Positions 32,969 through 41,087 of a DNA stretch of 64,000 bases are shown piece after piece. The translations under genes were made by a program, and so were the position numbers. Below the pieces are notes generated by a model. The model saw nothing but the letters and a program-made list of their open reading frames with translations, was not told where the DNA came from and made no database searches. This DNA comes from Planctomycetota bacterium (lineage in GTDB: Bacteria > Planctomycetota > B15-G4). The stretch spans positions 186,001 to 250,000 of the forward strand of contig JAJDEP010000019.1 in NCBI GenBank assembly GCA_029259715.1, written 5' to 3'. How positions within the stretch are numbered: the stretch's first letter is position 1; the number at the start of each line of letters is the position of its first letter.

Positions 32969-34228
32969 ATGACCACCGCACTCCTTCGCATGTTGGCAGC
33001 CCTCGCCCTGGCGCTCGGCATGACGCCCGACGCGTCCGCCCAGGACGACCGGGCCCCGGACGAAAGCGTCGACGCCGAGCTGCCCGGCTACTACCGCTTC
33101 TACAAGAAGGCCGGCGACCAGACCGTGCTGCCCGCCGAGGCCCGCCGGGACGGCGCGCTCTCGGACGGCGAGCCGGCCACGCTGAAGGTCGAGTACCCGC
33201 TGCCCGACCTGGCCCTGCCCGACGTCGACGGCACCCTCGTGGGCCTGCGCGACTGGGTGGGCAAGAAGAACCTGGTCATCGTCAACTACCGCACCTGGTG
33301 GTGACTGTATTGCCTCCGGCAGCTCGTCGAGCTGCAAGACCACTACGACGCGTTCGCAGCTCTCGACACCGAGCTGCTGGCCGTCGCCCAACTCGAGCGT
33401 GATCCGGCCCTGCTCGCGCGCATCAACGGCTTCGTCAAGAACGACTTCCCCAACGTGGCCGACCGCGACGAGGTCATGGGCGAACACTTCAGCGTCTTCG
33501 ACATCTACGTGGCCGACACCGAGGGCGTCGTGCGACGTCACCTGAAGGGCAGCAAGGAAGCACGCCCGCGGCTCGACCATGTCCTCGAAGCCGTGGCCGA
33601 GGTCGCCGGGAAGCGCGCGCCGCGCATGCACAGCGAGTTCGGGAAGATCGTGGTGGAGCCCTCCCGTGGCGTGAAGGCCGCGCGACGCGCCGCCGCCGAG
33701 GCCATCACCGCCGGGACGGCCGCACCGGCCGACGTCTTCGCGGCGCCCGGCCGTGGCGCGGGCGACGCTCATGCGCCGGCCGTGCTCGACGCCCGCTGGA
33801 TGTGGTCGCACCCCGAGACCCGCCCCGGCGACACGCTCAAGCTGGCGCTCATGCCACGGGTGGCCCACGGCTTCCACGTCTACGCTCACGACGAGGGGCG
33901 CATGTCGCCGTTCACGGTGGAGGTCGACCTCCCCGACGGTCTCGAGCTGGCGCAGCCCATACGCCACCCCGCGGGCACCACGACCCGTGACCCGGTGCTC
34001 GACATCGACCTGTCCATGCACTCCGGCGACATCCCCTTGCCGGCCCTCGTGCTGCGGGCCTTCGACGACGTCGAACCCGGTGAGCTCGAGGTGGTCGTGC
34101 GCTTCTCCTACCAGGCTTGCAACGACGCCATCTGTCTCGCACCGGCGACGCAGGAGCTGCGCCTGACGGTGCCCATCGTCGCGGCGGGCACCGAACGCGG
34201 GCAGGTCTTCGGCTGGCAGGGCTGGTGA
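32969..34228 (+). CDS. Probable selenoprotein: redoxin fused to DsbD-alpha-like domain (in-frame TGA)
   Basis: A single TGA at 33302-33304 interrupts a 419-aa reading frame. Read as Sec it gives a U-x-x-C active site: NLVIVNYRTWW, Sec112, LYC with Cys115, then LRQLVELQDHYDAFAALDTE. This is the AhpC/TlpA-type thioredoxin active site after the beta strand. Signal peptide: LLRMLAALALALGMTPDASA. The C-terminal half (about 270-415) matches the DsbD N-terminal alpha domain: RVAHGFHVYAHDEG, and YQACNDAICLAPATQEL with a Cys pair. The start has AGGAG seven bases upstream. The end overlaps the next gene as GTGA. An exported thiol/selenol oxidoreductase with an on-board thiol-donor domain is inferred. 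A conventional call would be two broken genes. Confidence 0.8.
33302..33335 (+). promoter_or_regulatory. Candidate bacterial SECIS element
   Basis: After the TGA come 14 unpaired bases, then GCAGCTC (33319-33325), a GTC loop (33326-33328) and GAGCTGC (33329-33335): a perfect 7-bp stem. The loop begins with G and lies 21 nt after the TGA. This fits the known bacterial SECIS layout, with a G near the start of the apical loop at this distance. Opening the closing C-G pair would give a 5-nt loop CGTCG. Confidence 0.6.
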
Positions 34229-36873
34229 GGTCGACGGCGGCAGTCGCCCTGACCCTGCTGCTGGTCGCGGGCGCCTGCTCCGCTCCGGGCGGTCCGGGCG
34301 GCGCCGCGACTTCCGGCCATGCGGACGACACTGCCGGCGGCGCTGCTGCGGCCGACGACGGCCTGCCGTCCATCGCCGAGAAGACCGCCGGCTGGGAACG
34401 TCGGGACGGCCTGCTCACCACCTGGATCGATGCCGACGGCGGCGCGGTGTGGCTGCAACTGCCGCCGCCCGACGGCCCCCGCGGCGAGTGCGCCCGGGTG
34501 CTGGCGTACGACGGCCTGCGCACCGGGCTCGGCAGCAACCCCGTGGGCCTCGACCGCGGACGCCTGGGCGAGTCGCGCCTGCTCGTGTTGCGTCGCTTCG
34601 GCCCCAAGGTCTTGTTCGAGCAGCCCAACCTGCGCTTCCGGGCGAGCAGCGATCGGGACGTCGAGGTCACGGCCGCCGAGGAGTCCTTCGCCACGTCGGT
34701 CATCTGGGGCGCCGAGATCGCCGCCCTCGACGACGACGGGGGCGCTCTCGTCGACCTCACGTCGTTCCTGGTGCGCGACGCCCACGGGGCCGCCGCCACC
34801 CTGACGGCCACCGGCCAGGGCCCCTGGCAGCTCGACCCGGCCCGTTCGGCCCTGCTCCCCGACGCCTGCCTGGCCTTCCCCGACAACCTCGAGTTCGAGG
34901 CGCTGCTCACCTTCGCGGGCAGCGCCCCCGGGGGCCACGTGGCCTCCACGGCGCCCGACGCCCGGGCGGTCACGCTGCGCACGCATCAGTCGCTGGTGCG
35001 GCTGCCCGACGACGCCTTCCGCACCCGCGACTTCGATCCCCGGGCCGGCGGCGCCTCGTACTACGGCGCGGACTTCCTCGACTACTCGGCGCCCCTCGGG
35101 ACGCCCCTCGAACGTCAGTTCGCCGTGCGGCACCGCCTGCAGCGCACCGAACCCACGGCCCCGGTCTCCCGCGTGGTCGAGCCCATCGTCTACTACGTCG
35201 ACCGCGGCGTGCCCGAGCCCGTCCGCAGCGCCTTGCTGGACGGGGCGCGCTGGTGGGAGCAGGCCTTCGAGGAGGCCGGGTTCGTCGACGCCTACCGCGT
35301 CGAGCTGCTGCCCGAGGGCGTCCACCCCCTTGACGTGCGCTACCACGTGATCACCTGGGTGCACCGCTCGACCCGCGGCTGGTCCTACGGCGGCGCCGTG
35401 GCCGACCCGCGCACCGGCGAGATCGTCAAGGGTCACGTGTCGCTGGGATCGCTGCGCGTGCGCCAGGATGAGCTGCTCTTCGAAGGCCTGCTCGGCGTGG
35501 CGAACACCGGCAGCGGGCGCCCCGACGACCCCATCGAGCTGGCCCTCGCGCGCATCCGCCAGCTCGCCGCCCACGAGGTGGGCCACACGCTCGGGCTGTC
35601 GCACAACTTCGCGGCGAGCACCTACGCCGGGCGCGCCTCGGTGATGGACTACCCGGCGCCACTGATCGAGCTCGATCAGCGCGGGGAGCTCGACGTGAGC
35701 CGGGCCTACGCCCAGGGACTCGGCGCCTGGGACCGCTTCGCCATCCTGCACCTGTACGGACAGCCGCCCGGCGGCGACCCGGCCGACGAGGCGGCGTGGC
35801 TGAACGGCCTGGTCGAGCGCTCCGTGGCCGACGGGATGCTCTACCTCTCGGATGCCGACGCCCGGCCCGCCGGCGCCGCCCACCCCCTCGCCAACCTGTG
35901 GGACAACGGCGCCGACCCCGCCGAAGCCCTGCGCACGGCGCTCGACGTCCGCCGTGTGGCGCTGAGCCGCTTCGGCATGGGCAACCTCGCCCCAGGGCGC
36001 CCCCTGGCCCGACTGCACGAGGTCTTCGTGCCGGTCTACTTCCATCACCGCTATCAGCTGGAGGCGGCGATCAAGATCGTGGGCGGCGTCGAGTACGGCT
36101 TCGCAACGGTCGGGGGCCCCCTCACCGCCGACGGCCGCCCGGCCTCGCGCCCCACCGATCCCGAGTGGCAGCTGCGCGCACTGGACCTCATCCTCGATGC
36201 CCTCGAGCCGGCTCACCTCGACATCTCCGACGAGATCTCGGCCCTGCTTCTGCCCCGGCCGCCGGGTCACCCGCCCCACCGCGAGCTCCTCGACGGCCAC
36301 ACCGACCCGGTCTTCGACCCGCTGGCCGCCGCCGCCACGGCCGCGCGTCTGGTCGTCGCGGGACTGCTGCAGCCCGAGCGCTGCGCCCGGGTGCTCGACC
36401 ACGCCCGCCGCGACGAGAACTTCCCGTCGCTGAGCACGGTCCTCGACGCCCTGTGGGGCCGGGCGTTCCCCCGCATGCCGTCACAGACACTCGACGAGAT
36501 GACGGGGGGTGAACCCGAGCGACTCGCGGCCACCCGCCGCGCCGTGCAACGCGTCGTGGTCGACGGGCTCATCGCCCTGGCCCGCGACACCCGGGCCGCG
36601 CCAGCCGTGCGCGCCGAAGTGGAGGCGCGCCTCATGACGAGCGAGCGGCTCCTGAGGGGAGCGGTTGACCGCGGGAGCATGGGGCCGGACTACCAGCACC
36701 TCTTGGTCCTGCGCCACATGCGGGCGCTGAGCGACGACATCCGCCGTCACCTCGAGCGACAGGGCGACCTTCCCGCCGCGCCCTCGACCGCCGCCCCGCC
36801 GCCGCCCGGAAGCCCCATCGGCGCCGGCGCCCGCACCGACCTCTGCTCGTGGATTTCCTCGGAGTCGCCATGA
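34225..36873 (+). CDS. Zinc metallopeptidase lipoprotein, DUF5117/DUF4953 type
   Basis: An 882-aa exported peptidase. Lipobox VAGAC. The DUF5117-like N-terminal half is followed by a metzincin-like zinc motif AAHEVGHTLGLSHNFAAS and, shortly after, the Met-turn-like VMDYPAP. Zinc ligands are the three His of HExxHxxGxxH. The GTG start overlaps the redoxin gene's stop (GTGA), so the two should be coupled; the M28 peptidase gene then overlaps by ATGA. Relatives are large secreted zinc proteases of poorly known substrate. The alternative long in-frame N-terminus was rejected because it is redoxin coding sequence in another frame. Confidence 0.88.
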   Translation: MRSTAAVALTLLLVAGACSAPGGPGGAATSGHADDTAGGAAAADDGLPSIAEKTAGWERRDGLLTTWIDADGGAVWLQLPPPDGPRGECARVLAYDGLRTGLGSNPVGLDRGRLGESRLLVLRRFGPKVLFEQPNLRFRASSDRDVEVTAAEESFATSVIWGAEIAALDDDGGALVDLTSFLVRDAHGAAATLTATGQGPWQLDPARSALLPDACLAFPDNLEFEALLTFAGSAPGGHVASTAPDARAVTLRTHQSLVRLPDDAFRTRDFDPRAGGASYYGADFLDYSAPLGTPLERQFAVRHRLQRTEPTAPVSRVVEPIVYYVDRGVPEPVRSALLDGARWWEQAFEEAGFVDAYRVELLPEGVHPLDVRYHVITWVHRSTRGWSYGGAVADPRTGEIVKGHVSLGSLRVRQDELLFEGLLGVANTGSGRPDDPIELALARIRQLAAHEVGHTLGLSHNFAASTYAGRASVMDYPAPLIELDQRGELDVSRAYAQGLGAWDRFAILHLYGQPPGGDPADEAAWLNGLVERSVADGMLYLSDADARPAGAAHPLANLWDNGADPAEALRTALDVRRVALSRFGMGNLAPGRPLARLHEVFVPVYFHHRYQLEAAIKIVGGVEYGFATVGGPLTADGRPASRPTDPEWQLRALDLILDALEPAHLDISDEISALLLPRPPGHPPHRELLDGHTDPVFDPLAAAATAARLVVAGLLQPERCARVLDHARRDENFPSLSTVLDALWGRAFPRMPSQTLDEMTGGEPERLAATRRAVQRVVVDGLIALARDTRAAPAVRAEVEARLMTSERLLRGAVDRGSMGPDYQHLLVLRHMRALSDDIRRHLERQGDLPAAPSTAAPPPPGSPIGAGARTDLCSWISSESP

Positions 36874-38282
36874 CCGCACCCGCGCCTCGCACCACCGCCC
36901 TTTCCACCGTCACGCGCCGAGGTCTCGGCGCCGCCCTGCTGCTCGCCGTCGCGAGCCTCTCCGGTGGCTGTCACGCCGCCGCCTTCGGCCACGGCTATGG
37001 CGGCCTCGTCATCGACGACTCCCTCGCCCGACAGGCCGCCGACCGCGTGAACGAGTACAACCTGCGCACCGACCTGACCGCCCTCGTGAGCTTCGGCACG
37101 CGCCACACCCGCAGCGAGACGGAGAGCGACAGCCACGGTATCGGTGCCGCCCGCCGCTGGCTGCACGCGCGCCTCGAGGACATCGCGGCCGAGACGGGCG
37201 ACCGCCTCGTGGTCGAGTCCCAGAGCCACCGCATCCCGGCGGGCCGACGCATGCCTGTCGAGACCGAGGTGGTCAACGTCGTGGCCACGCTGCCGGGCAG
37301 CGATGCGGGGCGGGTGCTCATCGTCAGCGGCCACTACGACTCCCGCAACGGCAGCGACGACGACATCACCGGCCCGGCTCCGGGCGCCAACGACGACGGG
37401 TCGGGCACGGTGGCCGTGCTCGAGATGGCCCGGGCCATCACCGCGACCCTGGGCGGCCGCATGCCCCGGGCCTCGATCCGCTTCGCCTGCGTGGCGGGCG
37501 AGGAGCAGGGCCTCTACGGCTCCCGGGCCATGGCCGCCGTCGACCGGGACGCGGGCACCGACGTGGTGGCCATGCTCACCAACGACATCGTGGGCGGCGT
37601 GGGCGGCGGCAACGGCAAGGCCAACCGCGGTCGCATCCGACTCTTTTCTGAGGGCGTGCCGAGCAGCGACGCGGTCGAGCCCCCGCTGGGCAGCGACAAC
37701 GACGCGACGTCACGCCAGGTGGCCCGTTACATCAAGGAGGTCGGGGCGGCGGCGGTTCCCCAGCTGTCCGTGGAGCTGGTCCTGCGCCAGGACCGTTACC
37801 TGCGCGGCGGCGACCACAAGGCCTACAACGAGCAGGGCTACGCGGGGGTCCGCTTCACCGACATGCACGAGCACTTCGATCGCCAGCACCAGGACGTGCG
37901 CACCGAGGGCGGCCGCGAGTACGGCGACACCCTCGAGCACATCGACTTCGCCAATCTTGCCGACGTGACCCGGCTCAACGCGGCCGCGCTGGTCTCCCTG
38001 GCGTTGGCCCCGCCGTCACCGAGCAACGTGCGCATGGACATCAGCGGCCTGTCCAACGACACCCGGCTCATGTGGGACGACCCGGAAGATCCCGCGGTGG
38101 CCGGCTACCGCATCCGCGCCCGCGTCACCGCGAGCCCCGTGTGGCAGCAGTCCCGGGACGTGGGCCTGGTCCACGAGCACGTGCTCGAAGGGCTCAGCAA
38201 GGACGACATGATCTTCGCGGTGGAGGCCTACGACCACGACGGTCGCCCGAGCCTGCCGGTGTATCCGCGCCCGGGTCGCTGA
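36870..38282 (+). CDS. M28 family zinc aminopeptidase lipoprotein
   Basis: A 470-aa exported aminopeptidase. Lipobox LSGGC. M28 metal ligands in order: VSGHYDSRNG (His, Asp), GANDDGSGTVAVLEMARA, AGEEQGLYGS (catalytic Glu), and VRFTDMHEHF late. After the catalytic domain come about 100 residues with a fibronectin-like beta stretch (IRARVTASPVW...). The ATG overlaps the previous stop (ATGA). With the upstream metallopeptidase it makes a two-peptidase set coupled to the probable selenoprotein gene. Confidence 0.88.
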   Translation: MTAPAPRTTALSTVTRRGLGAALLLAVASLSGGCHAAAFGHGYGGLVIDDSLARQAADRVNEYNLRTDLTALVSFGTRHTRSETESDSHGIGAARRWLHARLEDIAAETGDRLVVESQSHRIPAGRRMPVETEVVNVVATLPGSDAGRVLIVSGHYDSRNGSDDDITGPAPGANDDGSGTVAVLEMARAITATLGGRMPRASIRFACVAGEEQGLYGSRAMAAVDRDAGTDVVAMLTNDIVGGVGGGNGKANRGRIRLFSEGVPSSDAVEPPLGSDNDATSRQVARYIKEVGAAAVPQLSVELVLRQDRYLRGGDHKAYNEQGYAGVRFTDMHEHFDRQHQDVRTEGGREYGDTLEHIDFANLADVTRLNAAALVSLALAPPSPSNVRMDISGLSNDTRLMWDDPEDPAVAGYRIRARVTASPVWQQSRDVGLVHEHVLEGLSKDDMIFAVEAYDHDGRPSLPVYPRPGR

Positions 38283-38325
38283 ACGGGTCGGCCCCCGCCC
38301 GGTGCGCCAGACCCTCCTGCGAGCG

Positions 38326-39264
38326 TCAATCCTCACCGAAGTCGAAGCGGATCCGGCGGGCACGTTGGTCGAAGGTCAGACGGGCTTCACCCAGCAGGCC
38401 GTGGCCGATGAGGGGTCGGTCGAAGCCCTCGACGTAGATCGCCTGCACCGCCGGGAAGCGGCGCCCCGCGACGATCACGTCGCCTTCCAGCTCGCCGGCC
38501 CAGACGGGCAGCACGTTGTTCACGGTCTGGGCCGAGCCCGCGCGGACCACCTCGCCGCAATGGCGGAAGCGCTGCTTGTCGGCGCCCGGTAGGAGCAGGG
38601 CGTCTCGGGTACCCGTGTCGATCAAGACCTCGAGCGTCTGTCCGCCCACGTCGATGGCGATGACCGGACCGGCCTGGCCGAGATCGGGCACCACGTGCGG
38701 GCCGCTCTCGTCCGCCAAGGAGCCGCGCTCGAGACGGATACGGTCGTCGCCGTGATCGATGGTCAGCAGCAGGTCCTTGAACAGCAGCCAGCCCAGCAGT
38801 CCCCACACCCGCTCTTCGCCCGCGCCCGCGATCCAGCGATAGTCGTCGCCGAGGGCCACCACGTCGGTGAACTCCGCGCCCCCGAGGCGCACGGAGTCCA
38901 CACGGTGCAACAGCAGCGTGCGCTCCGAGCGGCCCGAGCTGTCGCCGTTGCGCGTGGTGCCGATGCTCGGCAATTCCAGCCGCTCCACGAGTTCGAGGTC
39001 GAGGGTCAGGGCGATGGATGCGCCGGTGTCGAGGTTGAAACGCAGCGGCCGCGGGTCGTCCCCGAACGTGACGCTCACGGCGAGATGCCGGTTGGTGTCG
39101 TCCATGGGCACCACGACGACGTCGTCGCTCAGCACCGACTCGTGGTCGGAGAGAGACACGGCGCCCGTTACGGATCGCAGCAGGGTCGTGCAGGCCGGCG
39201 CGGCCGGAACCAGCAAGGCCGCCGACAGCAGCAGCGGGAGCATGATCTTGCGGCATGCGGACAT
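38326..39264 (-). CDS. Retropepsin/pepsin-like aspartic protease, two DTG motifs
   Basis: A 312-aa exported protein. The signal sequence (IMLPLLLSAALLVPAAPAC) can give a lipidated Cys. Two lobes each carry an aspartic-protease motif: FNLDTGASIALTL and VLIDTGTRDALLL. Each lobe has the hydrophobic-Gly follower (LLGWLLFKDLLLTIDHG; GHGLLGEARLTFDQ). Retropepsin-like relatives are single-domain dimers; two fused lobes imply a self-contained enzyme. It is convergent with M28 (43 nt). Substrate unknown. Confidence 0.78.
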   Translation of the reverse strand: MSACRKIMLPLLLSAALLVPAAPACTTLLRSVTGAVSLSDHESVLSDDVVVVPMDDTNRHLAVSVTFGDDPRPLRFNLDTGASIALTLDLELVERLELPSIGTTRNGDSSGRSERTLLLHRVDSVRLGGAEFTDVVALGDDYRWIAGAGEERVWGLLGWLLFKDLLLTIDHGDDRIRLERGSLADESGPHVVPDLGQAGPVIAIDVGGQTLEVLIDTGTRDALLLPGADKQRFRHCGEVVRAGSAQTVNNVLPVWAGELEGDVIVAGRRFPAVQAIYVEGFDRPLIGHGLLGEARLTFDQRARRIRFDFGED

Positions 39265-39356
39265 GGACCCGGTGTACGTCCTGGGCCCGCGCCGTGCGAA
39301 CCGCGTGTCGCGCCATCCCCCGACCGGACAGCCCTGCGGAGGCTCCTCTCGCATGC

Positions 39357-40571
39357 TCAAGCCTCGGATGTCATCGCCTGGAAGCTCGCGCGGTAGGTCT
39401 GGTGGCTGAGCACGGCCATGATCGGCAGGGCGAATCCGCCGAGACCGGGGATCAGCTGCCCGAGGATCAGCAGCACGAAGATGACCCGGATCAACAAGCG
39501 CAGCACGAAGGTGCGCCCCCGCGGCAGGTGCCGCCGATAGGGCCCCACGAGCTGCATGCGGTAGTAGATCACGCCCGGGATCAGACCCAGCACGGGCACG
39601 AGGCTGAACAGGAACGCGATGCCCATGACCCGCGGCAGGCGGGCGGAGATGCGCGCGACGTAGGCATCCCGGAAGGCAGGGTCGGTGAACACGGGGTGGC
39701 CGCAGGTGGTGCAGCCCCGACGCGGGTCGCGCTCGGCGAGCCGGCTCGCGCAGCGGGGACAGCGCCCCTTCTCCGTCAACCGGTACGGATGGTCGGCGAC
39801 GTCCGCCACGGGTTCGGACAGCGACCGGCCCAGCCACGACACACCGCACGGCTGCTCGACCCCGGCGCCGCACTGACCGCAGGCGACGGCGCAGACGTAA
39901 GTCAGCTCACCGCACTGGCGGCAGGGGACCCGCGACTGCTCCTCGCGGGTCTCGGCCCGCTTGCGCGCGAGCCACAGCCCGCCCGTGACCAGGCCCAGCA
40001 CGGCGAGCATGACCACCGGGTAGAGGATCAACAGCCAGGGTCCGATGCCGGCCCACAGGTCCTCGGCCCAGCTCATCAACCCCTGCACCCCGGCGTCGTC
40101 GTCGGCGTCGGCATCGACGAACAGCCGCAGCACCGAGGCGCGCAGCAGCGCCAACCACCACACGCCGCCGGCGACGAGCAACGCGAAGGCCGAGTCGAGG
40201 GAGAGCAGGTCGCCGCGCTTGAGCGTCTCTTCGACAAAGGCCACGTCGCTGACACCGAGCATCCCCAGTGTCGTCAGGCCCGCCATGACCGGCTTGACGT
40301 AACCGTCGATCTCGAGCAGCAGGGCCTTTGCGTCAGGGCTCTTGTCGGCCAGCAATTCGATCAGCGCGAGCAGGCCCATGACGCCGATGGCGAGGTCGCT
40401 GGTGAACCAATGCGGCGCCTCTCCCACCGCCTGGGCGAAGCCGGTGTCCTCCAGCCAGCTCCACTGCTGACCCCAACGCAGCGACACGGCCGCCATGAAG
40501 GCCGGCAGGAAGGCCCGTGAGGTGAAGAACCCCATCGAGCCGAGTCCGTACAGCAGGACGGCGAGGGACAT
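39357..40571 (-). CDS. DUF4126-like membrane protein with zinc ribbons
   Basis: A 404-aa multi-pass protein. The N-terminal ~190 residues resemble DUF4126: SRAFLPAFMAAV, and GLLALIELLADKSPDAKALL. After a membrane segment near WLLILYPVVMLAVLGLV come two zinc-ribbon-like Cys clusters (CRQCGELTYVCAVACGQCGA; CPRCASRLAERDPRRGCTTC). Three hydrophobic segments at the C-terminus follow (VMGIAFLFSLVPVLGLIPGV). The fusion of a transporter-like domain and cytoplasmic zinc ribbons is unusual. Function unknown. Confidence 0.75.
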   Translation of the reverse strand: MSLAVLLYGLGSMGFFTSRAFLPAFMAAVSLRWGQQWSWLEDTGFAQAVGEAPHWFTSDLAIGVMGLLALIELLADKSPDAKALLLEIDGYVKPVMAGLTTLGMLGVSDVAFVEETLKRGDLLSLDSAFALLVAGGVWWLALLRASVLRLFVDADADDDAGVQGLMSWAEDLWAGIGPWLLILYPVVMLAVLGLVTGGLWLARKRAETREEQSRVPCRQCGELTYVCAVACGQCGAGVEQPCGVSWLGRSLSEPVADVADHPYRLTEKGRCPRCASRLAERDPRRGCTTCGHPVFTDPAFRDAYVARISARLPRVMGIAFLFSLVPVLGLIPGVIYYRMQLVGPYRRHLPRGRTFVLRLLIRVIFVLLILGQLIPGLGGFALPIMAVLSHQTYRASFQAMTSEA

Positions 40572-40610
40572 CAGCGACCTCGGCGCGGGACGGAGACGGA
40601 CATGGAATCA

Positions 40611-40652
40611 GACGGGCGAGGGGATGCGCGCTGCGCACCGCCCTCGCCCGTC
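40611..40652 (-). terminator. Strong 12-bp hairpin downstream of the GlsB-like gene
   Basis: GACGGGCGAGGG (40611-40622) pairs perfectly with CCCTCGCCCGTC (40641-40652); inside, TGCGC-GCT-GCGCA adds a second stem. It lies 15 nt after the GlsB-like stop (minus strand) and is followed by TGATTCC. Best terminator candidate in the window. Confidence 0.7.
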
Positions 40653-40667
40653 ATCATTGGGGATGCG

Positions 40668-40919
40668 CTAGCCCTTCTTGCCCTTGAACAGGCCGATCAG
40701 GAAGAGCAGCACCACGGCGCCAACGAACGAGACAATCAGGCGACCGACAATGCTGCCATCGGTGCCGAGGCCGAGCAGCCCGAACACGATGCCGCCGAGC
40801 CACCCACCGATGATGCCGATGATGATGTTCCCGAGGATGCCGAAGCCGCCCCCCTTCATGAAGTTGCCGGCCAACCAGCCGGCAGCACCACCGATCAAAA
40901 GAGTCCAAACCAGTTCCAT
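40668..40919 (-). CDS. GlsB/YeaQ/YmgE-family small membrane protein
   Basis: An 83-aa protein with the family's three glycine-rich helices: WTLLIGGAAGWLAGNFM, FGILGNIIIGIIGGWLGGIVFG and GRLIVSFVGAVVLLFLIGLF, ending in KGKKG. The family (annotated as transglycosylase-associated) is common in stress-responsive small membrane proteins; its molecular role is not established. It stands alone, followed by a strong terminator-like hairpin. Confidence 0.92.
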   Translation of the reverse strand: MELVWTLLIGGAAGWLAGNFMKGGGFGILGNIIIGIIGGWLGGIVFGLLGLGTDGSIVGRLIVSFVGAVVLLFLIGLFKGKKG

Positions 40920-41087
40920 GAGACGCCCTCCGGACCGCAGGGCTACGCCGACGGGAAGACTCCCGTGACCGACCGCCCTGCTCCTTGGTGAGATGAGGCT
41001 CCATCCTCTGCGGGGGTGCTTTCAAGGGTCTACTGACGATTGCTTTAGGATGTCGCGCTCGACACGCCCGCACCGAGGAGAAAACCC

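Noticed and set aside
33302-33304. Interpreting the TGA as a frameshift or nonsense pseudogene
   Set aside because: Frame and coding quality are unchanged on both sides, the stop replaces exactly the redox position, and a second case exists in the window.
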